Notes under the pieces: model-generated
Seen by the model: the letters and a program-made list of their open reading frames with translations, nothing else
What the model was told of the DNA's origin: nothing
The model's database searches: none
Assembly (NCBI GenBank): GCA_003427395.1
Contig: BFEA01000044.1
Coordinates: 3,448,478 to 3,512,477 of the forward strand
Length of the DNA: 64,000 nucleotides
Reading direction: 5' to 3'
From: Chara braunii
Lineage: Eukaryota > Streptophyta > Charophyceae > Charales > Characeae
In this document: positions 11,560-24,137 of the stretch, piece by piece
How the letters are laid out: each line of letters begins with the position of its first letter
How positions within the stretch are numbered: the first letter of the stretch is position 1
Made by a program: the position numbers and the translations under genes

Positions 11560-14500
11560 GTGTTGCCTCACCCTGTGCCTGCGGCCTAGAGGGCCGCCGT
11601 GGGCCTCCAGGGCGCGTGCTGGATGGCGTGCAGCCGAGGGGACCCTCAACAACCATCGGGCCCTGCAAATGGGGCCCGTGTGCATCACGACAAAGGAAGT
11701 CTGGGAAGCTCTACGAGCTATGACCAAGGGCAAGGCTCCTGGTGATTATGGTCTCCACGTGGAGCTATAACTGGCAATTTGGAATAAGTTGGGGGAAAAC
11801 CTGGTTGAAATCTATAATGAGACCTTGTTGGGTGCAAAGCTGTCGGAAAACATGCGTCATGGTATTATCTCAGTATTGTTTGAAAAATAAGATAGTACAA
11901 AAATTTGTAATTCGATACCGGTTTCTGTGCTAAACATGTCCTACAAACTGCTCGAAAAAGTTATGGCTAGAAGGTTGGGGAAATACCTCTCATCACTAGT
12001 ATTAAACGATGAAGCAACATTTGTACAGGGCAGGTCCATCTTTAATAATATAGTTATTGTCATCGAGACGCTAGAGATTATACAGAATGAGTCCTGAATA
12101 TAGCGGTTTTACTGCTTGACCTCAAAAAGGCTTATGACCTCGTGAATTGCTCGTATGTCCTCACAACGTTGAAAGCAACGGGGTTGGGGCGAATTTCTGC
12201 AAATGGATGACCGCACTCTATCCACGACATCAGTGATAGTTGATGGCCATATTTCTCAATCGCTCGCTGTGTGAAGAATGTCCTTTAACACCTCTTCTAT
12301 TCACAATACAAATGGAGATATTATTGAATAATATTCACACTCAGATGCACATATAAGGTCTACAAATAGGCATGTCCCAATGTAAAGTGAGCTTGAAAGC
12401 CTTGGCGGATGACCTTTTAACAATATCTAAGAACACAGTGAAACCGTTGGGAACTCTAAAGAATGAACTTGATGTTTATTCTAACCTCTCGAAGACCTTG
12501 GTCAACTGACACAAGTAAACTTACCTCCTCCCAATGATATTCATAATTGTATGCGAGTGGGGAATGAAATGAGTTCCAAATAATCAATCCGAACGTTTCC
12601 TGGGAGTCCAAATTTCACTCTTGGGCTGCAATGGGGACCAAGATGACCTTCTGTTGTAGAAATCAATGCATCGTATGGTGACATGAGGCAAGGCCCCCCA
12701 CTTATCCTTGTTTGGCAGGGCATTAGTGGTAAACGGAACCTTGCTTGCATTTCTTTGGTTCGTGGGGACAGTGAGGGCTCTCGGTAAGGAACTATACTCC
12801 TTAACGAAGAGAAGGACCGCTAAATTCATCTAGAAACCATATGTCAAAGAGGAAGAGTCCTTTATCCCCAAAGTGGCCTGGGAGATGTTATGCATCCCTA
12901 GAGCTAAAGGAGGTCTGGGGTTATTAGACCCTTCAAAGCAAAACAATGTGATGCTAGTAAAGTGGTTGATTTGAGCAAGTACCGAGAACCCAGCCTCACA
13001 TTGGGTAGAAATGACCGAGTGTATTCTTGCATCGGAGTGGAACTTGGTTAGGCCTCAGGATGTATGGATATGTATGATGCTTTATTCATTTCAGAGAAGA
13101 CAAATTAAATCTCAATTCTGGAAAGCTATTGTCTCATCTTCGAAAAAACTCAGACCTGATGTTTGGGTAGAACCAGTGACAAAAGCTGAAATTTTGGCCC
13201 AACCACTGTTCAAAAATATGAAAATAGTTCAAAGTACGTCTGTCAGGTCATAACTGGGTTAAAGCGGATAACACTAGCTTCGGTCGCAAATGGATAGAAA
13301 AATACATCTTTAGAATAGACGATATCTGGAAGACACTTCTTGGCACATGGAAGACAGAATCACACTTACGAGATTCTCTTGGTCAAATAAGGAATCTAGA
13401 CCACAAATTGGTTATGCTGATAACAGTCATTCCCCAACACTGGAAAAAACAGTTAGATCCAAGTGATGTGGAACCCTTGGGCACGTGGTTGGTATGTAAA
13501 GGAGAGGGCACAAGACTGTGGAAATTAATCGAATATCTGCCTAACGTTAATAGTCTTTCAAGTCTGGCAAAATAGTGGCGATAACGTATTGTTGAAATTG
13601 AAGGATGATGAGCACCCGACAGTGGGCTCTAATTTTTCGCAGATTCGAGTTATAAAATCAATTTCGCCAGAAGGTGAACAATCTTGCATATTACTTATGA
13701 AAGACACACCTATTGAGTCTCTGAAACTTGACCCCTATATGTGGGAATGGAGGGCTATGGGTAAAGAAGGTAGTAATGTCCGTCTCCTGGATTACACACA
13801 AGAAATTGGATACAAAGCCATTATCCCGTCGAAGGACCCACTTACTGTGCCCCAAACTAGATATTACTGTTGGACTGTGACCCAAATAAAATTGGAAAAG
13901 CCCCGGGAAACTGTTGGGAACAACTTAAGCTTATTTCGTGTCAACGTTAGACCTCCGTCTTGTGGTTACTTTCGATGCTAGTCACACCATCAGCTGTGTG
14001 GCTAGCAGAGAGGCGAATGGAAGTGGATTTGAAATGTTTGAGATGTGAATGGGCTTTTGAGTCAACAATCCATCTTTGGTGGGATTGTCCGACTTTAGCC
14101 AGAATTTGGAAATGGTGGACGAATATTTGGAAGGCTTTGCCAGGCCAGGAAATGGAATGGGATAAAACATGGACACTGTTGGGAGGAATCTCATATAACT
14201 TGTCCCTTACGAAAGGATGGGGCTACACAGTGCAAGCGACAAGGGCAGTTTTGTTCTCAGTGATCTGGCAGACCAGAAATGATAAAGTATTTGAAGAAAA
14301 GCAATGGACCAATGCACAGATCAGAAACACAGTTATGCAGGGATTGAGAAGAGCGGTTCAAGCCGACTGGCGGAGGAAAGTCATCAAACCAACCAACAGA
14401 GGCAGCAGTAACCTTTGGTTTCGTTAAGTTCTTAACAATTATTTTGCTTCGATTGATGAGGAAGGTCATTTATCCTTGGCTTCTTGGTTATTCAAACAAT

Positions 14501-14820
14501 AGTCACAGGAGACTGGCAAGCGGGTTTTCTGCAGTGGGAGCGCCATAGCTAAGTGCCCCCTCTCTAGGCCGAGTTAGGCAAGGGAGTGTGGCTAACTAGG
14601 CTAGATGAAGTAGATGATAGGATAAGCTAGGATGTAGGAGTTAGAATGTGGTTGTTGACCTTTTTTAGTTGCAAGAGTACCAATAGCAGTTCTGAAGAGA
14701 GTCGATGGGTTGCTAAGACTGAGAAGATTTTGTTAGTTTTCCTTTTGTTTGAGATGGGATTTGGATTGTGTTTGGCTTTGGAGGCCCTGAAGGTATTTTT
14801 ATTTCTTTGTTTTTTTTCCC
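11560..14820 (+). mobile_element. 5'-truncated LINE of a second family (LINE B)
   Basis: The RT and zf-RVT of a non-LTR element are present without endonuclease or ORF1, so the copy is 5'-truncated just upstream of the RT. It belongs to a different family from LINE A. It resembles the minus-strand LINE at 54.9-58.1 kb in its RT (IETLEII, LDLKKAYD, ALADDL) and its finger (HLWWDCP). The 3' end is not sharply visible; a T/C-rich tract lies near 14,810-14,823. Confidence 0.75.
11690..14427 (+). pseudogene. LINE B reverse transcriptase and zf-RVT remnant
   Basis: Translation in shifting frames gives ITTKEVWEALRAMTKGKAPGD, ENMRHGIISVLFEK, NMSYKLLEKVMARRLGKYL, FVQGRSIFNNI, LLLDLKKAYDLVN, and the catalytic ALADDLLTISKN (about 12,400). 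Near the C terminus is CLRCEWAFESTIHLWWDCP, a zf-RVT finger, and the last ORF (13,960-14,427) ends SSNLWFR. Stops in the N-terminal frame (for example VEL*LAIW and LFEK*DS) and several frameshifts make it a pseudogene. It would have served target-primed reverse transcription. Confidence 0.85.
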
Positions 14821-14960
14821 CCCCAAGGTTTGGGATCTGTCAGGGCAGCGGTCCAGTTTTGGCCATTCTGCTACTAGACCACAGTGTCCCAAGGCCTGCA
14901 CCGAAGCTGGGTAATGGCCCCAGTACTGATCTTTTCCGGGTTGTTTGTGGAGGATTCTCG

Positions 14961-15058
14961 AGGCTAGGTCCCACTTACACGAATGAAGAGATATTGACCG
15001 TAGATAGCAAAGATAGATGACCATAATCTCTTAATCCGTGAAAGTGGGACCTTGCCCG
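14961..15058. repeat. foldback element, copy 1 (near-complete 98-nt palindrome)
   Basis: The whole segment pairs with itself. Arms begin GGCTAGGTCCCACTT and end AAGTGGGACCTTGCC, with about 43-49 bp per arm, roughly 30 matches in the inner 43, and almost no loop. A second copy of identical core length (87 bp) is at 31,031-31,129. No coding capacity. It resembles a tiny foldback MITE or a small-RNA hairpin precursor. It ends 26 bp before the left end of the tyrosine-recombinase element. Confidence 0.7.
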
Positions 15059-15084
15059 CGGCCTCCTCATTCTCTTGAGTGGTA

Positions 15085-15640
15085 GCAACTGTCCTGCTCG
15101 AGCCCTTCTAGTTGGTACCTACTCGACGGGGCAAGATGCAACCATCACTTCAAGCGTTAACAAGATACTTTCACTTTGGTCATTTCAACGCAACTGTCTC
15201 AGAAGGCCTCGTCACAGACGATCTTCAGTTTCAACGGAGGGCACTGTTTTTTAAGATTCAGTTTTCTTTATCTCCTAAAAAATCAACTGTCTCCTAGAGG
15301 CCTTCTCATCGACAATCTTTGGTTCCAATGGAAGGGCACTGTTTTCCTAAGATCAATTTTTTATTCTCAGAATCTACGGATGTGTGTGAGTGAGCCAAGA
15401 TCCACGAAGGGGCCCAGTGGAACTTACCCTGTGGGAAGGAGCCCCTTGGAGGACCGATCGCCACTCGATCCTGGAGCAACGAGTGTATAAATAACCGGCA
15501 CAGGATCGGTCGCTGCAGGCTGACTTGACTCGCGCTGAGCGGCTTCGGGATTTCGTCCGCCGGCAGTTGCGCCCATCACATAGGCAAACCTGCGGTCACA
15601 GCACAGCCACCAAGTCTGCTCAGAGGCCGAGTTGTTTTCC
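15085..15640 (+). repeat. left split direct repeat A1
   Basis: It matches A2 (29,940-30,494) over its full length at about 95%, mostly transitions plus one indel. It begins GCAACTGTCC at the left element boundary and ends GTTGTTTTCC. Inside are two degenerate tandem units of about 90 bp (around 15,188-15,285 and 15,286-15,372), each starting CAACTGTCTC and containing GGGCACTGTTTT or a close variant. It also carries a TATA-like box. Confidence 0.88.
15486..15493 (+). promoter_or_regulatory. TATA-like box inside A1
   Basis: TATAAATA lies in A1 about 600 bp upstream of the first Gag-like frame; the A2 copy has TATAAGTA at 30,340-30,347. A promoter inside the terminal repeat would let the element be transcribed rightwards. 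Inference from motif and position only. Confidence 0.4.
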
Positions 15641-16095
15641 CTCCCCCAACTCAGACCAGACACTGCACGCGTCGTTCAACTTTTTCATTCAGGAAAATCT
15701 TGGCTCAGTCACCACCCCCTCCTCTCCCCCTCCCCCCCCCCTAATCGAACCCTCGCGTCTCATTCATTCACCAAACCAGTCAGTCAGGGTCCCCTGCTCA
15801 TCCAAGCCCGATAAGTCTCTCTTTCCCTATTTGTCAGTCATTATGAATCTCGTTCCTTATTCCCCAAGCCCAGTCCCGTCCGCTGTTTCCGGTGCACCAC
15901 CAAACCACGGAAGCAACCCGATCCAATTCTTTCCCCGCTCGTCCGCTCGCCGAGACACTCCTCCCCCGATTCCTCTTTTCACTCCCCTGCTCGTGACAAT
16001 CCTCCTCTCTATGACCCTTTCCTCAAACACCATTACCCTGTCCATCTTCTTCCTCATTCCCTCTCCCCCATCTCGACTGATTCTCTCCTTTAGGA

Positions 16096-17300
16096 ATTTT
16101 CTTCCCTTATAGATTCTCCGTCGACAAGTTTCTCGCCCCCTCCCATCGTCATTGATCCAGCGCTGCAACGCATTTTTGTTTTAGATCCGCCGTCGGCATC
16201 TCTTCTTCCTCTCCACCTTTTTCTCCTCCCTCTTCTTCTTCCGGTTTCGCTAATAAGGATTCAGAGAAACGTTACTGAAAGAACTTTCGGTGACCTACTC
16301 AACATCGAAGACATTGTTGACTACGCTTCTTCGGCGGCTTCTTTTAGGTTCCAGGACAATCAAAGGAACCTCTTCATCCTAAAAAGAAAGCGCGTTGCGG
16401 AACTCTTATCTCACTCTCTCTTCTCACCGACCATCTTCAACCATCTCGTCGTTGATTCATGCCCTCTCTCCTCTTTGTCTTCGCGTGAGTTGTTGAGAGC
16501 CCAGCTAGACTTGGCTGAGTTTCAAGTCAGAAGCGCTAAAGAGATTTCGGCAAAATTCTTCTGATTGCCATGTGTATTGCGAAGATTGAGGCAAGATCGG
16601 CTCAACCTTGAGTGGGGGACGGACTGCTAACCTTGCTGCAAAACCTTCCTGGATTGGCTGCATCGCCTTTACTGGCTATTCCAGTTTCGGCGTTTTTCAA
16701 AGAGTTTTTCCACTCTCTTGGCGAAGACGCTTCTCAAGATCTTCACCTCGATAAACTCGCGAACTGGGGTCCTGGACCCTGGTTTCGATATCTGAAGAAG
16801 AAGGCGTGCGGCAAGCTTCCTGATTACGTTCTTCATCCAACTTTGTCGTTGGAACCTTCGTCGCCGTTTACTCCAGACTATCCCAGGCTGTTCGTTTCTT
16901 CAAGAAAGGGTTACAGGAAGTGTGTTAGCTTTAGCCATAGGATAGTTAGTGATAAAGAGGAAGGGGAAGCAGGCGCCTCAGGCGCACAGCAAGAAGAAAA
17001 AGTCTGAAAAATCGAAGATTGAAGAAGTCTCCTCTTCTGATTCTCCATTTCCTCCCCCCCTTCCACTTCAACCTCTTTTCCTGGTTACGAAACCACCTTC
17101 TTCGTCTCATACCTCTATAAATCCCCAACCTCCCCTCTCGTCAGCCCCCAAAACCCCAAGGCAGAGGCACAAACCCAGAATCTGCAGAAATTTTGACTTT
17201 CTTATATTTTTTCTTCTCTTTCTCATTTTTTCCCTCCATCTCATCACCTTCTTCCTCCTCTTTAAACCTAATCGTTCGCTTTGTCTCCCTCCATAAGAGT
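16096..17300 (+). pseudogene. Gag-like ORF of the DIRS-group element
   Basis: From a stop near 16,093 the frame reads IDSPSTSFSPPPIVIDPALQRIFVLDPP, then RNVTERTFGDLLNIEDIVDYASSAASF, LFILKRKRVAELL and QVRSAKEISAK. After a one-base shift near 16,556 it continues LLIAMCIAKIEARSAQP*VGDGLLTLLQNLP ... NWGPGPWFRYLKKKACGKLPDYVLHP. It ends in a Lys/Ser/Pro-rich tail (KKKKSEKSKIEEVSSSDSPFPPPLPLQP). The helix-rich body plus basic tail and its place between A1 and the RT suggest a Gag or nucleoprotein, but I recognise no named domain. One frameshift and one TGA break it. Confidence 0.5.
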
Positions 17301-17724
17301 GATTAATGAAGGGATGTTAATAAGGTGTTAGCGCTTTGTGAGGATTTATTCCTCAAAATTCCTTTCTAATTCAATGAATCATTGAACTTCTGTTCGTTTT
17401 TTGTGATCTCAATTTCAAGTCAATTCCAATCTTGGTTGATTTCTGTCAGCTTAGCATGAATGAAAATGTCATAATCTTCGTGCATTCTTCTAATGATTTT
17501 TCACCTTTTTATTTTCTGAGTCTGCCTAATTAGCAATTATTTATGACCAGCCGCATTTATATCCTGCAAAGGAATTTAGTCTCTTTTTTAATCTCTGCAA
17601 AAAAAAAAAAAAAAAAAAAAAAAAGGGACACTCGAAGGTGCTTGGATTTAGCGAAGCCCCGACATTATCTGTCACTCTTGACCTTACCAATTTTCCCTTT
17701 CCTTAAAAAAAAAAAAAAAAAAAA

Positions 17725-17760
<36 letters not shown>

Positions 17761-20120
17761 CGTGACGACCTGCATGTAAGATGTTAATGTTTAACTTGTA
17801 TTGCATTTACCGTCAGTAGGAAGATTATTATCGTAACTCTTGATTCCTCAAAAAGGAATCGGGTGATACGTCAGCTCATCTTCCTATCCCCATGATCCAC
17901 AGTCAGACTCATGCTTTTCTATGTATTGAAATATTGATTGGAATTTTTTTTTTTTTTTAAATCAGAAAAAGGAAGGAAGAAGTAGCACGGAACAAAGCGG
18001 AAGATCAGTTCACACATCCTTGAGCCTTGAGGACACTTTGTGTCTGATCCAAGCATGGACTTCGCGTAATTTGTCCCTAAGATTAGCTCTGCAGACCTCT
18101 CTATGCACGGCAGCTTTTCTCAGCAAGTGTAATTGCATAATTTAGGATCGTTAAAGTATTGCTTGATACGGACGGATTAGTTAAAAAAAAAAAAAAAAAA
18201 AAAAAGGAGAGGGGCGTGGAAGAGATTGATGGGCGTTCCGTTATGGTGCGTCGGCAAGAGTCGTGTTCGTAAGCGAGTTTCGTAGTTTGTGTGTACTTAT
18301 GAAATGTGTATGCGTGTGTAAGAAAGGAAGAATCAAGGAGAAAGAGGGAGAGAGAGAGAGAAGGAGAATGAAAGAAACTACGTATTCCGGAAATAAATTG
18401 CGCCATGCTGAGCGAAAATTAGCGCACGACTTGTTAAACGATCAACTGCATTTTTTCCATAACCTAGGATTGATGGTTGCTCCCTTATGGTGTGTAGGCA
18501 TGAGTGGTGTTTATAGCAAGCTTCGTATGTATGTGCGTGTGTTCAAAATATGTATGTGTGTTTAAAAAGGAAGAATAAAGGAAAAGGAGAGGGAGAGAGA
18601 GAGAAGGAGAAGGACGGAAACTACGTATTGCAGAAAGAAATCGCGCCATCCTGCGCGAACGTTAGCACGTGACCTGTTGAATGATCGACTGGATTTTTTC
18701 CATATAACCTTCAAATTCAGCAATCTTCGCAATCAATTTTAGGACGAGCAAGATCTTTGTGTCAATTAAACGTAATTAAAATAAGCTATGTGACTTAACC
18801 TCATAACTAAAAAAAAATAAAAAATAAAAAATAAAAATAAAAATTCAGACGTGTAGCAAATTCATCTTCTCGTATGAACATATAGTCCTTAACTACCTCT
18901 GATATTGTTAAGTACTGCAATCTGAATTGCTCATAGTCGTAAGAAGTGATTATTCTCAAAAGTCAGAATCCAGGAAAGTAGCACTCGGAACATATGCATT
19001 ATGACGGAAATTTGAATATCGCAGCAAACAGATCATTAAAGAATTTGCAAGTATCATTACAGTACTAGTAAAGGACCTGATTAATAACCTATTTTTACTT
19101 AAAGGTTTCTCAACCACGTTACCTGTTCTCTTGTCAATTAAATTCGTTTTTTCGTTAAAACTGCATCCTTGCACAAAATACTATGTAAACTCAAGTCTGA
19201 ATAAGCATCGACCCCTAATCGTTCTCTATTACATCAGTTTTATGGATTAGGAGCTCAACGTCTACCTATATCAGTGTGAGATGAAACTCCTTTCATTAAT
19301 TCCCCCCCCCCCAAAAAAAAGGGGAGGGGGGGGAGAAAGGAAGAGGAAATTCAAGCAGCATTGAATCCTTTAAAATACCTATGAGTACACTACCCTTAAG
19401 CAACTGAAAGGAAGGCTTCCGAATCAAGCAGTCTGGCAAGCACCGACCATTATTTCATAATTACCTACCTTAGTCAATCTTGTCTTTGCAATGGTAGCAA
19501 AATCAATGTCATATTACTCCCTCAAAAATATAAACTGAGATTGGTCATTCACCTTATGGAATCTCGACTTGCTGCACCAGATCGGTTTCCCAATCTTGAC
19601 TTGGTCACAAAACATACCTCCATGTGTGGTGTTAAGAGTTTATTGCTCCCGAATTCTTAACCTAATCCTAGTCAAATGTTAAGAAGACCAACATCACATC
19701 AAAGCAGGCCACATCTTCAGCTAAAGGACTGTAGAAGAATTGTTGATGGGAAGAAGAGTCGTAGGTATTAATGTGATAACTGTACCCCAGAATTCAGTAG
19801 TAAATTGGCTCTAAGAACGAATTAAAAAAAAAAAAGGGGGGGGGGGAGAAGGGGGGGCAAAAAGAGGGGCTCTATGGGTTGCAGGCCTGGCCGTCTCTAC
19901 TTTTCCTTTGATCTCTCTCTTCCCTTCCCCGAACCAACTCTTAATTTTATGTTTTCCTTTTAGAATACTTCAATTTTTTTCCCGCATCCTTGTCATCCTC
20001 TTTTTAACCCCACCTATCCTCTTAATCGCCCTCCTGTTTTCTAAAGTTCGGGAACTGCTTAGGCAAGTTATCCTCGAAAACTTATAAGTTATAACTCAAT
20101 TTCTTCTGAAGATGTTTTTT

Positions 20121-20156
<36 letters not shown>

Positions 20157-20249
20157 TACTTAGCAGGAACCATCAAAAATATTTCCTCCCCCCAAAAGCC
20201 TTCGCCCTCCTTTTTTCGATGTCTGATGTGACCGAATTTTCTTCTTCAT
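17301..20249. other. non-coding interior of the DIRS-group element
   Basis: No supported ORF. It contains poly-A tracts (17,601-17,624, 17,706-17,727, 18,184-18,205, 20,121-20,152), a (CAA)n tract (17,727-17,761) and a 244-bp tandem duplication. Probably inserted or expanded filler, or intronic. The last bases before 20,260 read TGTTTCAG directly before an ATG, a plausible 3' splice site. Confidence 0.5.
18228..18708. repeat. 244-bp tandem duplication
   Basis: Unit 1 (18,228-18,471) and unit 2 (18,472-18,708) align along their length. Each has TTATGGTG near the start, a GAGAGAGAGA purine tract in the middle, ACTACGTATT, and a CATTTTTTCC-type end. They are clearly diverged, so the duplication is old. 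Confidence 0.75.
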
Positions 20250-20259
20250 GTGTTTCAGA

Positions 20260-21639
20260 TGGATCCTATGTTTTTAGCTTATCTCAACGCCTCAGGCCCT
20301 CTCTCACTCTCAGGGGCAGAAGTCCTTGCTGTACTCCCCATTTTTCCTCTCATTTTCACTCCTGTTAGGATTATTCAATGTCTTAATCCCAATATTCATT
20401 ACCCACAAAAATTGCTTTTCTTAGTTACCCCTAATAACTCTCAAAGGCAATATAAGGTTAGCGCCCTAGCTATCAAAATCAAACCTTTGTCCCCTCCCCC
20501 ACCATTTTCCCTCCCTCCACCACCGTTTTCTAGAACACCCCCCCCCTTTGCACCTGTTACTCCTTCCCCTCAAATTCCCACCATTCCTTCTCAACCTCAT
20601 CTCACAACCCCATCCACTTCTCTGCAACCTGATCTCTCTACCCAAACGGTCTCTCTGGATCTTTTCGAACAACTCAAGCGTCAGCTTCTGAAACAAGAGA
20701 GTGAGACCAAGTCAGCAATTGAGGCATTCTTAAGAGAACTCGCTAAGAAGGAGGAGGAAACGCAGGCTGCTAATGAGCTCTACCGAAATCTGCTTTCTGA
20801 TATGGAAGCCATCAAGATCCGTGTCGCCGAGAAATCTGGCCCTTCTTATGACGAACTACAAGCATGGTACAAGATGTCTTTGTGCTCCTGCTTGGCATCA
20901 CCAAATCGCCTCGGTCATTCGTTTCTATACTATCAACCTCAATTACCACCACTATCCGTTCGGCAGGGCTATAGCCAACGACTTTGCAACTCGAGTAGCC
21001 TCAGTGGCTAAAGATTGTATAGACCACAAAATCTCCAAGGAAACAAGATCAGCCCTTAACAAGGTCATGCGGGAAAGAATGGAAAAGTCGCTTCCTATCA
21101 TTGAAACAGAGTACAACTACTGTCTGAACATCGCAAGGAGGGACTGTTCTAGGTAAGCATAAGGGTAGTCGCCCGATTTCAAAGTTAGTATTGCCCTGGA
21201 CCGTTAAATAGGTTCACGCCATTCGCGTTCATGAGCTTATTTGTTTCTCTTTATTTTTCAAATTTGCAGGTATGGCAAATCCGAAGCAGAGTCATCTTCC
21301 ATCAGAAGAAAGGAGGATGCCGGTAAATCTGATGACTTAAAGAAACCGTCCTCAAAGCGCCACTATGAAGACAAATCCGACAGAGGCTACGACTTCAACC
21401 GCGCTGTCGAGCGCATCGGCCCTCGCGTGAACGAGGGCCCCCCCGACCATGTCACGCAGGAGATAAACAAAACAAAATCATCCGGAGACAACTTGGGAAC
21501 GACGCATAACATTCCACGAGCCGTTGAGACGGACGCGGTTGAATTGTCCTTCGCTGCTATGGCCGGGTGCGCCAGCAATACTTCCCGCGGTCCCCTACGA
21601 CAGGATAGGTTCCCGTGGGGCATAAACTACCTTCCCTAA
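20260..21639 (+). pseudogene. second Gag-like gene, two exons (proline-rich and coiled coil)
   Basis: Starting at ATG 20,260 (just after TGTTTCAG), the protein begins MDPMFLAYLNASGPLSLSG, then has a proline-rich linker (PPPPFSLPPPPFSRTPPP) and a long coiled coil (LFEQLKRQLLKQESETKSAIEAF ... NELYRNLLSDMEAIK). A frameshift near 20,880 leads to HHQIASVIRFYTINLNYHHYPFGRAIANDFATRVASVAKDC and YNYCLNIARRDCSR. A GT-AG intron follows, and exon 2 encodes YGKSEAESSSIRRKEDAGKSDD ... RDQ-rich residues ending GINYLP. Trimeric coiled coils are common in Gag proteins, so a Gag role is inferred. It could alternatively be a captured host gene fragment. Confidence 0.45.
21153..21269 (+). other. predicted GT-AG intron (117 nt)
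   Basis: The donor reads TCTAG|GTAAGC and the acceptor TTTGCAG|GTATGG after a T-rich tract. Removing it joins the two reading frames seamlessly (..RRDCSR|YGKSEAE..) and eliminates the in-frame TAA at 21,154. The length is a multiple of three, so exon frame is the same with or without splicing. Confidence 0.65.
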
Positions 21640-23597
21640 GGGGCTGTCACCACCCTTAGGGGCGTATCCCTATCGAGCTACCGACCCACGTGCGAAAGCT
21701 TTTAGATGCAATTGCAGAGGTAGGTCAGCCGAGGGCGTTTGCTCGTTCGCCGTAGTATAGATATGTTAGTTAACGCCAAGTGGACCCGAACGTCGTTCAT
21801 TCCTTAGGGCGCTGATCTCCTCAGTACGAAGCGGGCGCCGGTCGACTAGGACGGTCTCCACCAAGCGTGAAAACACAGAATTAATCCTAGTCCCTTAGAC
21901 ACACAATCAAAAGAAAGTTATAACAACCCACATAATTTCACAAAAAAGGCGTCGACTATAGTCGACAGGAACATGCCCAATCTGAAATGATACTGAAAGA
22001 ATCAGAATCATCATATGGTACAACCAACAACTCGATATCAAAACCAATCCGACCACTCCCGGTCGAATTCCATAAAAACAACCATACAATCGNCAACGAG
22101 AAGTTGACTNTCNATAATAACATTGATGCAGCCGACAAGGTAGTCGGACTGCCGTAGTTTTGACTTGATGAGATACGCTGNCAAAGTTATTNATTCCAAC
22201 TAAANTCGNCCTATGATTAAGCACGCATACNCCTNTCTCCATACATTCTCAATCTTCCTGGATGACAGGTTGTTTCGCGGATGATTCTTGATCATGGGCT
22301 TTGCTGACGTGTTGCATGCCTCTTCCTCTAGGAAGTGGTCTGTGGATACTCCTTCCCCTCGCCTGAGCCCGAAGACCCAGATCTCAAAGGTTGGGCCGTC
22401 ACCACCGAGTCGGCAAAGTACCACCCCCGACGAGTCGGGTCCACTTCAAGTCGATATCAGGGCCGGCTCCGAAAGCATACGAACCCCCGCCTTGGATGCT
22501 TCCTAGAGAAAAGGGAATGCATTCGCCGCAAGTAGTTTTCAATTACTCTCATCACTTCTCGGTTCATGGTAACTCGGACGTAAANAAATTGAACGAGATA
22601 GAGAATGAGAATCACCTTGACAGGTATAGATATAGAAGGTCATTCCGGATAAAATGGGTCAGTCCTGGAAAAATGCTAAGTCTAATTGACTGCATTCTAT
22701 TTTTTATTCACAAGTTTTCTTTCATGGCGCCCGTCGAAATTACTCATTTCGGAATTCAAGTACACTTGTCATGCAGGCGGGTGGAAGATAGAAACATGAC
22801 AATCCTTTCCCCATCCCAAGTGGGCAAGGTCAATCTCCATAGCAAGCATCCTCCTACCTACCTCCACAATATGCAGAAACCAAGTTCAAAAGAAAACAGT
22901 ACGATCCCATACTCAAGTCGGACTTTTTCATTCTCATGCATGATCCACACGACTTTCCTCTGCCTTTTCTTTTCAACATTCAAAATGACAAGGTCAAGCA
23001 AGGTGCGGGTTCACACGGGCATGAAGGGAAATCTGAGTCATTCAACTGACGTTGAGTGAAGTTTGATCCGGCTCATTCAAGAAAGCCGAGTATTTTCTCA
23101 AGAAAGGTTCGGTCACACGATTCTCGTTGAGGCCGCTCACAAGGATGAGCCACTCCTTCCTTCAGACGTCACCACTAACTCAAGCGTAGCTCACCAACAC
23201 AGAAGCGAGCTCGCCGTTTGAGGAGAGTGTCCCCCTCTCAAATCCCACACGGCCTCAACAACACTTTTCTCCCAAACATAGCGCCACCTCAATCCACCAA
23301 ATACTAGGTCAGGTCATCACACGCCTGCCGCAATACTTGGTGGTCCTGGACTCAAACCCCGCTCGTTCAACGTGCCGTAAAAGAATAACTATGGCCTTAA
23401 CCATTCCTGCAGGTACCGCATGCCACAACGTTCTTAATGAGGCGATCGCCACACCAATTCAATCATAAGGCGATTCACCCCGCCCCCACTATTTCAAGAT
23501 GCCCCTCCACCTTGGCGGTACCGTCCCTGCGGCCTCGTCCAATCCCCCTTCTTATAGTCCTGTGCAAAATACTGTCTCCACAAGATCCGGCAACGTT
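21640..23597. other. non-coding, with several undetermined bases
   Basis: I see no convincing gene. Single N calls occur between 22,093 and 22,235 and at 22,585. The start contains a 27-bp segment (21,865-21,892) that is the inverted partner of 26,107-26,134, sharing TTAATCCTAGTC exactly. Open frames around 22,390-23,060 show no recognisable domain. Confidence 0.4.
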
Positions 23598-24137
23598 TCC
23601 GCCGTACCGCCAAGAAAACCAGCGCTGCCACCGCAAAAATTCGGCAGCGCTTCTGCCGTACCGCCAAGAAAGCCAGCGCTGCTGCCGCACAAATTCGGTA
23701 GCGCTTCCGCCATACCGCCTAGAAAACCAGCGCTGCCGCCGCACAATTTCGGTGGCGCTTCCGCCGTACCGCCTAGAAAACCAGCGCTGCCGCCGCACAA
23801 TTTCGGTGGCGCTTCCGCCGTACCGCCTAGAAAACCAGCGCTGCCGCCGCACAATTTCGGCAGCGCTTCCGCCGTATCGCCAAGAAAACCAGCGTTGCTG
23901 CCGCACAAATTCGGCAGCGCTTTCGCCGTACCGCCTAGAAAACCAGCGCTGCCGCCGCATAATTTCGGCAGCGCTTCCGCCGTACCGCCTAGAAAACCAG
24001 CGCTGCCGCTGCACAATTTCGGCAGCGCTTTCGCCATACCGCCAAAAAGACCAGCGTTGCCACCACACAATTTCAGCAGCGCTTCCGCCGTATCGCCTAA
24101 AAATCCCGGTGTTGTCGCTGCAAAAATCCGGCAGCAC
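23598..24137 (+). repeat. 54-bp minisatellite, ten units, open in several frames
   Basis: Ten head-to-tail units begin at 23,598 and every 54 bp thereafter to 24,084, with no length change. In the frame of the ORF 23,499-24,200 each unit encodes about 18 residues of the form SAVPPRKPALPPHNFG. Another plus frame (23,437-24,492, 351 aa) and two minus frames are also open because the unit has no stop there. Several unit differences are synonymous in the PPRKPALPP frame (CCA/CCT, AAA/AAG), which favours that frame slightly. Whether any frame is translated cannot be decided. Confidence 0.8.
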
